The position numbers and the translations under genes are program-made. Shown here in pieces: positions 1 to 5,400 of a stretch of 7,032 bases of DNA (position 1 is its first letter; each line of letters starts with the position of its first letter). The DNA is taken from assembly GCA_030620935.1 (NCBI GenBank), contig JAUXIP010000105.1:1-7032 (forward strand). The letters run 5' to 3'. The notes beneath the pieces were generated by a model, which was not told the origin of the DNA, made no database searches, and saw only the letters and a program-made list of their open reading frames with translations. Origin of the DNA: Deltaproteobacteria bacterium. GTDB taxonomy: Bacteria > Desulfobacterota_B > Binatia > UBA9968.

Positions 1-105
1 ACCGGTCTCATCACAGATGACTGCGCCACAACCCGCTTCTCCCGGATTCCCTCGTGCTGCCCCATCCACCATCAACAACCATTCCGCTTGGGCGGCAGCC
101 GTCAT
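1..105 (-). CDS. RNase HI-family protein, N-terminal 35 codons (runs off the window)
   Basis: RNase HI-family proteins cut the RNA strand of RNA-DNA hybrids in the cytoplasm, although some one-domain relatives have unproven activity. Reading from the ATG at 105..103, the 35 visible codons begin MTAAAQAEWLLMVDGAARGN and continue PGEAGCGAVICDETG. The DGAARGNPG...G.GAV pattern is the first beta strand and turn of the RNase H fold, and Asp14 is the first of its catalytic acidic residues. The later catalytic residues lie outside the window, so activity cannot be judged. The start follows the stop of the zinc-ribbon gene by only 3 nt, and I see no good Shine-Dalgarno sequence before it, so translation is probably coupled to that gene. 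The motif makes the family call firm. The choice between true RnhA and an RNase H-like relative stays open. Confidence 0.85.
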   Translation of the reverse strand, partial: MTAAAQAEWLLMVDGAARGNPGEAGCGAVICDETG

Positions 106-108
106 AGG

Positions 109-837
109 TTAGAGCTGCTTGTTGTTTGGAACATCGGACTTGTAGTAGAGAATGCGATGACAACTGGGGCAAAGATTGAGTGTCTCACTTTTGATGATCT
201 CGTTCCATAGCTGGGGCGGGATATTCATATAACATCCCTGACAGATTCCCCCGGAAACCGTCACTACAGCCATTCCGCCGCGACGGGAAAAGATCAACTC
301 GTAGCGCTGCATGAGGTCTCCATCAAGCTGTACGGCAATGGCTTGGCGACCCGTGGAGGCCTCAACGAGAGCTTGTTCCAGCCGGGTGACTTCAGTTTCT
401 ATCCCCCCTTTTTTCCCGTTCCATTCTTCTTCCAGCTTTTTGAGCTCCTCCTCCTTCTCTTTGACCAAAGCAGAACGCGCCTCTAAATCCTCCAGGATCG
501 TGATCAATTCTTCCTCCCGCTGCTTATTGTTCTCCTTGATCTGATCGATTTCCCGCTGGACAGCTTGGAGTTCCTTGATATTCTTGAGGCGGGTCATCCG
601 CATGCGCTTCTCCGTTGCCTTACTGCTATCCTCCTGTAAAACCTGCTCTTTTTGCCGTCGTTCCTTGTCTCTCTCCGCCCACTCCGCTTGGAGCAGCGCA
701 AATTCACTCTTTTTCGCCTGTATTTCGTCTTCCTTTCCCTGTATTTGGGCTGAACGGGCTCTTTTTAGGATGTTTTTTTCTCTAATCTCACGGTCAATGT
801 CTTGAAGAGAGGCCAAAATCTCTAGCTGATCGCGCAA
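109..837 (-). CDS. C4-type zinc-ribbon coiled-coil protein (DUF164/CT398-like)
   Basis: This 242-residue protein matches in layout the bacterial family with a long N-terminal coiled coil and a C-terminal zinc ribbon. Family members are thought to bind nucleic acid or act as adaptors, and their exact role is not settled. Residues about 5-165 are almost entirely charged heptad-like helix rich in E, K, R, Q and L, including the family-typical KNIKELQAVQREID around 85-98. The ribbon has Cys199-x2-Cys202 (CQGC) and Cys223-x2-Cys226 (CPSC), all four zinc ligands intact. There is no signal peptide, so it is probably cytoplasmic. The start is a TTG at 837..835, chosen because GGAGG at 844-848 sits 6 nt upstream. 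The RNase HI-family gene follows after 3 nt. A terminator hairpin ends about 20 nt before the start codon, leaving no room for a promoter between the two, so expression must read through the hairpin or start within it. Confidence 0.9.
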   Translation of the reverse strand: MRDQLEILASLQDIDREIREKNILKRARSAQIQGKEDEIQAKKSEFALLQAEWAERDKERRQKEQVLQEDSSKATEKRMRMTRLKNIKELQAVQREIDQIKENNKQREEELITILEDLEARSALVKEKEEELKKLEEEWNGKKGGIETEVTRLEQALVEASTGRQAIAVQLDGDLMQRYELIFSRRGGMAVVTVSGGICQGCYMNIPPQLWNEIIKSETLNLCPSCHRILYYKSDVPNNKQL

Positions 838-843
838 CTTAAA

Positions 844-848
844 CCTCC
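844..848 (-). promoter_or_regulatory. Ribosome binding site for the zinc-ribbon gene (supports a TTG start)
   Basis: On the minus strand this reads GGAGG, 6 nt before the TTG at 837..835. It is the main reason for accepting a non-ATG start for the coiled-coil zinc-ribbon gene. Confidence 0.8.
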
Positions 849-856
849 GAGCCTAG

Positions 857-888
857 AAAAAAAAATGCACCCTTGAGGGTGCATTTTT
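857..888 (-). terminator. Intrinsic terminator between the M48 gene and the zinc-ribbon gene
   Basis: A perfect 7-bp GC-rich stem, TGCACCC (866-872) with GGGTGCA (877-883), closes a four-base loop and is extended by five A-T pairs. On the minus strand it is followed by nine T residues (865-857), as expected for Rho-independent termination of transcripts coming from the M48 side. The plus strand also gives a stem followed by five T residues, so it could work both ways, but no plus-strand gene needs it. It ends only 8 nt before the Shine-Dalgarno sequence of the next gene, which raises the possibility that it is an attenuator and not only an operon end. Confidence 0.88.
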
Positions 889-891
889 CTG

Positions 892-913
892 CTGACAATT
901 CCATTCTTGTCAG
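892..913 (-). other. Hairpin just upstream of the terminator
   Basis: CTGACAA (892-898) and TTGTCAG (907-913) are exact inverse complements around an 8-nt loop. It lies just before the terminator in the minus-strand transcript, so the RNA would carry two consecutive hairpins. It has no T tract, so it is not a terminator itself. It could protect the RNA 3' end, form part of a regulatory leader, or be a DNA operator-like dyad. Confidence 0.5.
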
Positions 914-965
914 GACACTTAAAGTCTCTTTCTATCTTCACTCCACTTGCCAGCTCCATCTTTAT

Positions 966-994
966 TTCTTATCTCGATTTTCTCCGGTTGTCAA
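966..994 (-). promoter_or_regulatory. Candidate sigma70 promoter in the M48 to zinc-ribbon gap
   Basis: On the minus strand a perfect TTGACA -35 box (994..989) is followed after 17 nt by TAAGAA (971..966). The second box matches only three of six positions of the -10 consensus. Initiation would fall near 959, giving an RNA of about 100 nt up to the terminator, or an mRNA for the zinc-ribbon and RNase HI genes if transcription reads through. The spacing is ideal and the -10 box is poor. Confidence 0.4.
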
Positions 995-1040
995 AGCCAC
1001 CGCTGGCCGTGACGGTGTGTTTATGCCTGGACCGGCTTTG

Positions 1041-2285
1041 CTATCTCGTGCGAAATCCGGGTGCGGGAGGCTGTCTTCGCAGTTGACCGTGGACCACAGC
1101 CGTGCGGCGCAGGAATTCTCCCATCCACGAGAGTAGATTGCTCAACCTGGTTCCGTGGTTTTCCACAAGATCCGACCAACGGACGCCGTTCCGGTAGTCA
1201 GCCGCAACTCGTCTCAAAGATGCCCTGCCCAACCAAGAAACCGCCTTCAAAGCAACGTACTGTCCGTAGCCGAGGCGCAGCTGCCGTCGCTCTTGAGACA
1301 GTAAGGACGGATTAGTTCGCAGGGTATAGCTGAGGGTCTCAACGACTGCACGTTCGCCCTGCGGCTGTTCCAAAAAAGCATTCACTTTTTGCAGCCTCGT
1401 CAGCAGTTCTCTCTCCGCCTTCGCCGTGGGAGAGTCCAAGGCTTGCGGAGATGGAAGCCTCGCCAGCCTTCCACTGAGGGGACGATAATAACGAAGGGCT
1501 TCAGGGATAAAAGCGCGGAGCTGTTGAGTGCGAGTTTCATAGCCGGGATGCGTGGATAAAAACTCCGGCGGTGCGCCCCGGTCTTTTCCGGACGCCTCTT
1601 TCTCCATGCGCTCCCATACCTCTAGAGACACTCTGGGGTCATACCCCGCCTTAGCCATCAAAATCAGGCCGATACGATCCGCCTCTGACTCCTGAGAGCG
1701 GCTGAAAGGAAGCATCCATCCTACCGCCGCGCCGAGACCGTAGGCACCCAAAACATTCTTGGCTAGCTGAGGATTGCTTCCCAAGGCTGCGGAAAGACCT
1801 ACTCCCCCTAGTTGCATGAGCATGTCTTGGCTCATCCTTTCGCCGGGATGACGGGCTAAAGCATGGGCTACTTCATGGCCAAGGACAACAGCCAAACCGG
1901 CCTCGTCTCGGGCAGCGCGAAAGATCCCCGTATAAACCGCCACCTTACCACCCGGCACGGCAAAGGCATTGACCATCTCAGGATCATTGACAATCCGGAA
2001 CTCCCATTGATAATTCGGCTTGCTCGCCGCTCGTGCGATTCTCTCGCCGACCTTGCGCACGATCCGCAAGGCCTCGGGATCATCGGACAAAACACTATCG
2101 CGCAGGATGTGACGGTAGGCTTCCTCTCCCAAGCTCACCTCCTGGCTTTCGGAAACCAGCATGAACTGGCTCCTCCCCGTGTAAGGACTCGTTGTGCAAC
2201 TACTGAGCAGGCTGAGAATAAGGACCGCGGGTGGAAGATACCGTTTTACCACAATGACATAGAGACTAGCGGTTTCACTCGCCAT
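1041..2285 (-). CDS. M48-family zinc metalloprotease, predicted lipoprotein (LoiP/BepA-like)
   Basis: M48 proteases of this type work at the periplasmic side of the outer membrane in quality control of envelope proteins. Numbered from the ATG at 2285, a hydrophobic stretch ends in a lipobox (LLSSC, Cys30), indicating signal peptidase II processing and lipid anchoring. The zinc site is complete: HEVAH at 137-141 and the third ligand in ESEAD at 199-203, with the family motif STHPG at 244-248. Residues from about 260 to 414 form a basic, helix-like C-terminal region that I cannot assign and that does not look like the TPR repeats of BepA. The start is uncertain: TTG 2291, ATG 2285 and GTG 2252 are all in frame and none has a clear Shine-Dalgarno sequence. 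The GTG would give the tidiest lipoprotein signal, MVKRYLPPAVLILSLLSSC. It follows the GlcD-like gene by 22 nt, so co-transcription is likely. The family is certain, but the substrate is unknown. Confidence 0.9.
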   Translation of the reverse strand: MASETASLYVIVVKRYLPPAVLILSLLSSCTTSPYTGRSQFMLVSESQEVSLGEEAYRHILRDSVLSDDPEALRIVRKVGERIARAASKPNYQWEFRIVNDPEMVNAFAVPGGKVAVYTGIFRAARDEAGLAVVLGHEVAHALARHPGERMSQDMLMQLGGVGLSAALGSNPQLAKNVLGAYGLGAAVGWMLPFSRSQESEADRIGLILMAKAGYDPRVSLEVWERMEKEASGKDRGAPPEFLSTHPGYETRTQQLRAFIPEALRYYRPLSGRLARLPSPQALDSPTAKAERELLTRLQKVNAFLEQPQGERAVVETLSYTLRTNPSLLSQERRQLRLGYGQYVALKAVSWLGRASLRRVAADYRNGVRWSDLVENHGTRLSNLLSWMGEFLRRTAVVHGQLRRQPPAPGFRTR

Positions 2286-2307
2286 TGGCAAGAAATCAGG
2301 TTAAAAC

Positions 2308-3699
2308 CTAAAGTCCAAGTTTTCCTGGATTCATGATGTTGTTCGGATCCAGAACTTTCTTAATTTGGCGCATCACCTCAAGGCCGTATCCGTGCTCCTC
2401 GGCCATAAGCGGCGCGAGTTTTACACCGACACCGTGGCAGTATTCCATAGAGCCACCCATCTTCTGCGCCAAGCGGAGAAGTTCTTCCGCGGTGTTCTGA
2501 AGGATGGTTCGGGAACGCTCGTCCCACGTTTCGTCCAAGCCCAAACGCATGGAAAAAAGCTCCGGCTGCGTCCAGAGCCCGCTTTCTTGCAAACCAACAC
2601 CGCTTTCCGAAAGGATCTCCATAGCCGACTTCCTGAAGGCCAGAACCTGGGATGCAGGCAAAGCCACATGAATCCACTCTCTGCGACCCCAGTGGCTGTC
2701 TCTTTCCCGCCTGGCGCGACGATTCTGCAAAAAGCGTCGGGCGACGACGTGTCGGTCGCGCCAGAATCTCTCCGCTTCTTCTGGAAACAGCTTCCTACCC
2801 TGTTCTTCATCGCAGACGGCGAGAGCCCGATAAGTCTCCGCCTCCACGGCTTCATCGGGTCCTTCGAAAGCTAAATAAAGGACAGCGCCTGCACTTAGGT
2901 CGGTGCCTTTATCGCCGAGGTCGACCAAGGCCGGCGTAAGCCCGAGCGCGAAGATTTTCTGCACGGCAGTGAATCCCCGCTCAAACGAATCGAAACGCAA
3001 ACCGTAGAGGGATCGCCTTTCTGGCAGAGGGAAAGCTTTTATCGTCGCTTCCGTGATAATACCAAAACAGCCTTCCCCGCCGACAAAGATATGCTTCAAA
3101 TCCATTCCGGTCGAGGATTTGGGCACGGCCCGGGTTCGGACAATCTCACCGTTGGCCAAGACTACTTCCAGCCCAAGCGCTTGATTCCCCATAGCACCGT
3201 ACTTACCTCCACGATAACCCAGGCTGTTGGTGGAAACAGCGCCACCCACCGTAGCGACAGGAAGAGTCCAGGGATCGTGGCCGAGCATCAAACCTTTTTC
3301 CTTTAAATCCTTATCCAACACCTCAAGAACTACCCCAGCCTGTGCCCGAACGGTCCGGGCGTCTTTGTCTATCTCCAGGACTCTATCCATTTTCTTTAGG
3401 TCCATAACAATGCCGGGCCGGAGTGAAAGCGCGCCTCCCATGAGACCCGACCCCCCACCGTAAGGAACGATGGGGATCTTCTCTTCATTTGCCAGAAGAA
3501 CTACTTTCTGAACTTGGTCTATTGAATCAGGGAGCACTACACACAGGGGAAGGGCTATCTGCGGTGGTTTTTGCGGATGAATCCTGCCTTCGCTCAAGGC
3601 ATCCCAAGATGCCTCGTCTAAGCGCGCAGGATCGGTGAGAACTTGTGACGAATCAACGATGCGAACTAGCCTATCGATCAGCCTTCTGTCTGCGCTCAC
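2308..3699 (-). CDS. GlcD-like FAD-binding oxidoreductase (2-hydroxyacid dehydrogenase family)
   Basis: This family uses FAD to oxidise 2-hydroxyacids such as glycolate or D-lactate, or acts on related substrates. Counting from the GTG at 3699, the N-terminal PCMH-type FAD domain shows PYGGGSG at about 79-85 and ATVGGAVSTNSLGYRGGKYG at about 149-168. VGGEGCFGIITEA follows at about 206-218. The C-terminal oxidase domain ends with HGVG at 422-425 and DPNNIMNPGK at 451-460. At 463 residues it is of normal length for GlcD. I chose GTG 3699 because AAGGG (3708-3712) lies 8 nt upstream. The GTG at 3708, three codons earlier, would overlap that site. No GlcE or GlcF partner and no iron-sulfur subunit is next to it, so a glycolate oxidase complex cannot be inferred. 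D-lactate dehydrogenase or an orphan member is equally possible. It lies 60 nt after the acyltransferase gene, with no good terminator between them. Confidence 0.88.
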   Translation of the reverse strand: MSADRRLIDRLVRIVDSSQVLTDPARLDEASWDALSEGRIHPQKPPQIALPLCVVLPDSIDQVQKVVLLANEEKIPIVPYGGGSGLMGGALSLRPGIVMDLKKMDRVLEIDKDARTVRAQAGVVLEVLDKDLKEKGLMLGHDPWTLPVATVGGAVSTNSLGYRGGKYGAMGNQALGLEVVLANGEIVRTRAVPKSSTGMDLKHIFVGGEGCFGIITEATIKAFPLPERRSLYGLRFDSFERGFTAVQKIFALGLTPALVDLGDKGTDLSAGAVLYLAFEGPDEAVEAETYRALAVCDEEQGRKLFPEEAERFWRDRHVVARRFLQNRRARRERDSHWGRREWIHVALPASQVLAFRKSAMEILSESGVGLQESGLWTQPELFSMRLGLDETWDERSRTILQNTAEELLRLAQKMGGSMEYCHGVGVKLAPLMAEEHGYGLEVMRQIKKVLDPNNIMNPGKLGL

Positions 3700-3759
3700 A
3701 AGCAGCACCCTTATGTCACATCGTGTTTAGTCCCTGCCAGCCGGCGAAAAAGCCCGCTT

Positions 3760-4767
3760 TCAGTTAAGAGGAGGCACGGTCTTGTTGACCTGGGAAGGCA
3801 ATCCTGAAGGATTTTCTTTGGAAATTGGGCTTCCCCCATTACTGCGAAAGCCAAGCCAGTTCCATTGATCGGGATAACGCCGTATCATCAATTCCAACTG
3901 GCGGACAGATAAACCCACGTTCCTAGCGACATCCACCTGCGTACCTCCCGTCCTGACCATCTCGATCTCAGGCTCAATATGAAGCGTGAGCCGGTCCTCG
4001 GCATCCCGGACAACAAACATGGGAACCAGGGGAGCGCCGGTCCTCATGGCAAGAGTAACAGGCCCACGCGGCGCCGGAGCCGTGCGGCCCAAAAATTCTA
4101 CCTCGACTCCACGAGACTTGAACTCGTCTGCAATAAGCAGCACGACCTCATTTTTTCTTAAAGCTTTAAGAATCTGTCGGGCGGTCTTCCGGCGAGGCCG
4201 GGCGGATATCGTTTTGACGCCTACCATCAGACGATACCTATCAATCAACCGGGCAAATCTTTCATCTTTAGGCTGCTTGACGACAACACTGAAGGGGTAC
4301 CCTGATGCTGCGAGGCGAGTACCAATCATAGTAAAATTCCCCAGGTGGGCGCTGAGCGCGATCACTCCTTTTCCTTTTGCTAGGGCCTGTCTCAAATGCT
4401 CCTCACCGATAACCGCAACCATAGAGCGTCTCTTTTCTTTGGGAAGAGAAAGAGCACAGCTGGTCTCGTACATTCCTTGAGCAAAATTCCTCCAAGCCCT
4501 GCGCACGACCGCTCTCCGCTCCTCCTTGGTCCGAAATTCCTCGCCCATAACCGTAGAGAAATTTTCCTCCATCCGCCGCCGGTATCTCCAAAAAAGAACG
4601 AAGGTTACGTGAGCCGCGGCCCTCGTAAACACCGAAAGAAGACCCTGTGGCAACCGAGGCGAGATCGCAACAAATCCCCTAAGGCTATACTCGCCGATCC
4701 GATACGCAAGCCGGTACAGGAATCCCCCGATCTTTCCCCTCTTTCTCCTCTTTCTCCTCTTGATCAT
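3760..4767 (-). CDS. LpxL/HtrB-family lysophospholipid or lipid A acyltransferase
   Basis: Family members sit on the inner face of the cytoplasmic membrane and transfer an acyl chain to a lipid A precursor or another lipid. The 335-residue protein has a very basic N-terminus (KRRKRRKRGK) and a hydrophobic stretch near 42-60 suited to membrane contact. The active-site block SAHLGNFTMIG has its histidine at 141. Downstream are RGPVTLAMRTGAPLVP at about 235-250 and YPDQWNWLGFR at about 298-308, both typical of the family. The usual H-x4-D/E motif reads H141-LGNF-T146 here, so the acidic partner is replaced by threonine. Some relatives in related phyla, as I recall them, also have a non-acidic residue there. 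The C-terminal 25 residues look disordered. The ATG at 4767 has only a weak purine-rich site before it. The gene follows a terminator and a promoter candidate, so it probably heads an operon. The exact acceptor lipid is unknown. Confidence 0.87.
   Translation of the reverse strand: MIKRRKRRKRGKIGGFLYRLAYRIGEYSLRGFVAISPRLPQGLLSVFTRAAAHVTFVLFWRYRRRMEENFSTVMGEEFRTKEERRAVVRRAWRNFAQGMYETSCALSLPKEKRRSMVAVIGEEHLRQALAKGKGVIALSAHLGNFTMIGTRLAASGYPFSVVVKQPKDERFARLIDRYRLMVGVKTISARPRRKTARQILKALRKNEVVLLIADEFKSRGVEVEFLGRTAPAPRGPVTLAMRTGAPLVPMFVVRDAEDRLTLHIEPEIEMVRTGGTQVDVARNVGLSVRQLELMIRRYPDQWNWLGFRSNGGSPISKENPSGLPSQVNKTVPPLN
4736..4762. repeat. Short 9-bp tandem repeat, three units, in the start of the acyltransferase gene
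   Basis: On the plus strand the units are CCCCTCTTT, CTCCTCTTT and CTCCTCTTG, differing by one base each. They encode the repeated basic triplets KRR-KRR-KRG at residues 3-11. The unit length is a multiple of three, so a change of copy number would alter the length of the basic patch without shifting the frame. Confidence 0.6.
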
Positions 4768-4779
4768 CTCACTCTGGAT

Positions 4780-4809
4780 TTTATATCGCTTTCCAAGTCA
4801 GGATCGCAA
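4780..4809 (-). promoter_or_regulatory. Candidate sigma70 promoter for the acyltransferase operon
   Basis: On the minus strand TTGCGA (4809..4804) is followed after 18 nt by TATAAA (4785..4780), giving four and five matches to the consensus boxes. It lies between the preceding terminator and the acyltransferase ATG, exactly where a promoter is needed. Initiation would fall near 4773, leaving a 5' leader of only about 6 nt and so little room for a ribosome binding site. Confidence 0.5.
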
Positions 4810-4814
4810 GTTGC

Positions 4815-4860
4815 AAAAAGGGGACGGTGGGACGCAAAGGGCCCACCGCCCCCGGTTTTT
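4815..4860 (-). terminator. Strong intrinsic terminator after the nifS-rrf2-orf block
   Basis: A 12-bp stem is formed by 4820-4831 and 4842-4853, all Watson-Crick except one G-U pair in the minus-strand RNA, around a 10-nt loop. It is followed on the minus strand by TTTTT (4819-4815). It begins about 20 nt after the stop of the small hypothetical gene and ends 47 nt before the acyltransferase start, so it separates two transcription units. Confidence 0.88.
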
Positions 4861-4879
4861 CACCTATTAGTTAAACGGA

Positions 4880-5338
4880 CTAACGACTCGCAGCCTTCAG
4901 AGCTTTCTGCCCTGTGACCCCGGATCCTCCCATTGAGTGCTTTTTCTTTTTACTTCCGGGAGTCAAACGGTAAATCTTGGCTTTGGGTTTCCATGCCGTC
5001 TCAGCTTCCTTCCAGCGAATCAATCCCTGACGGATATACTGAGGATTGAATCCTAAGATCTCACAGATATTCTCAAAGGAGAAAAGCCAATCGCTCTTCT
5101 CTTCCAGAATCCACTCCTCCGCTTCACGGAACAACGTCTTTCCCTTTCTGTCCCGAGCCGTGAGATACTTTTGGAAGCAAGCGACCGCATCTTCCAAAAC
5201 GGCCAACACGAGCCTCTTTTCGGCCTCTAACTGGGCCTTTCTGCGAAAGGTCTCAAAGTACTGTACGTAAAGGAGCGTGTCCGGCTGAAACAGCGAAGCC
5301 ACTTTCTCTTCCACGCTGAGACCTGTGTCATAGTTCAT
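4880..5338 (-). CDS. Uncharacterised 152-residue protein with a helix-turn-helix-like segment
   Basis: I do not recognise a named family. The protein is soluble, with no signal peptide or membrane segment. Residues about 8-80 look like helices rich in charged residues. Residues 84-109, beginning WLFSFENICEILGFNPQYIR and ending GLIRWK, have the spacing of a helix-turn-helix (helix, LGF turn, helix), so DNA binding is possible. The last 35 residues are basic and low in complexity, with KKKK at about 128-131, as in a disordered nucleic-acid-binding tail. The start is the ATG at 5338, because a near-perfect Shine-Dalgarno sequence (5344-5352) sits 5 nt upstream. A GTG three codons earlier lies inside that site. 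The gene follows the Rrf2 gene by 48 nt with no terminator between, and a strong terminator follows it, so it is the last gene of the nifS-rrf2 unit. A regulatory role is an inference from the motif and position only. Confidence 0.8.
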   Translation of the reverse strand: MNYDTGLSVEEKVASLFQPDTLLYVQYFETFRRKAQLEAEKRLVLAVLEDAVACFQKYLTARDRKGKTLFREAEEWILEEKSDWLFSFENICEILGFNPQYIRQGLIRWKEAETAWKPKAKIYRLTPGSKKKKHSMGGSGVTGQKALKAASR

Positions 5339-5343
5339 AAAAA

Positions 5344-5352
5344 CCACCTCCC
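5344..5352 (-). promoter_or_regulatory. Strong ribosome binding site that fixes the start of the 152-residue protein
   Basis: On the minus strand this reads GGGAGGTGG, 5 nt before ATG 5338..5336. It overlaps the alternative GTG start (5347..5345), which makes the downstream ATG the better choice. Confidence 0.8.
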
Positions 5353-5355
5353 TAT

Positions 5356-5400
5356 CGGGTGCGGCCTGTCAAAGGACCGAATTTCTTCATGCCGCACTCG
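5356..5400 (-). other. Inverted repeat spanning the end of the Rrf2 gene and the following gap
   Basis: GTGCGGC (5359-5365) and GCCGCAC (5391-5397) are exact inverse complements. Two more pairs follow beyond one mismatch. The loop is 25 nt and contains the Rrf2 stop codon. No T tract follows, and the Shine-Dalgarno sequence of the next gene lies outside the stem, so it is not a terminator. It might influence mRNA processing between the two genes, or be chance. Confidence 0.35.

Larger units (their letters stand above)
838..1040. other. Non-coding gap of about 200 nt: promoter-like site, two hairpins, possible leader ORF
   Basis: This is the longest stretch without a convincing gene. Going down the minus strand it holds the 3' untranslated part of the M48 gene, a TTGACA-type promoter candidate (966-994), a 7-bp hairpin (892-913), a terminator (857-888) and the Shine-Dalgarno sequence of the next gene (844-848). 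A 45-codon open frame starts at ATG 959..957 and ends at TAG 824..822 inside the zinc-ribbon gene. It has no recognisable ribosome binding site, so I do not annotate it as a gene. Confidence 0.6.

Noticed and set aside
2298..2309. Short palindrome AGGTTAAAACCT overlapping the stop of the GlcD-like gene
   Set aside because: It has only 4-5 pairs, is AT-rich and has no T tract, so it is too weak for a terminator and short enough to be chance.
1863..2336. A 157-codon plus-strand open frame over the start of the M48 gene
   Set aside because: It is antisense to the conserved peptidase domain and has no domain features of its own.
2365..2874. A 169-codon open frame on the plus strand inside the GlcD-like gene
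   Set aside because: It is antisense to a clear FAD oxidoreductase, its product shows no recognisable domain, and no ribosome binding site or promoter was seen. It is a by-product of the codon use of the real gene.
3709..3759. Possible terminator between the acyltransferase and GlcD-like genes (AAAGCGGGCTTTTT on the minus strand)
   Set aside because: The stem would be 4-5 bp with an impossibly small or very short loop, so termination is unlikely. I treat the genes as co-transcribed.
4864..4886. Small TTAGT/ACTAA inverted repeat at the stop of the 152-residue protein
   Set aside because: Five AT-rich pairs directly before a much stronger terminator do not support a separate function.
4396..4917. 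A 173-codon plus-strand open frame across the acyltransferase start and the neighbouring terminator
   Set aside because: It runs through a strong terminator, a promoter candidate and parts of two real genes on the other strand, and its product is low in complexity. It is not a credible gene.
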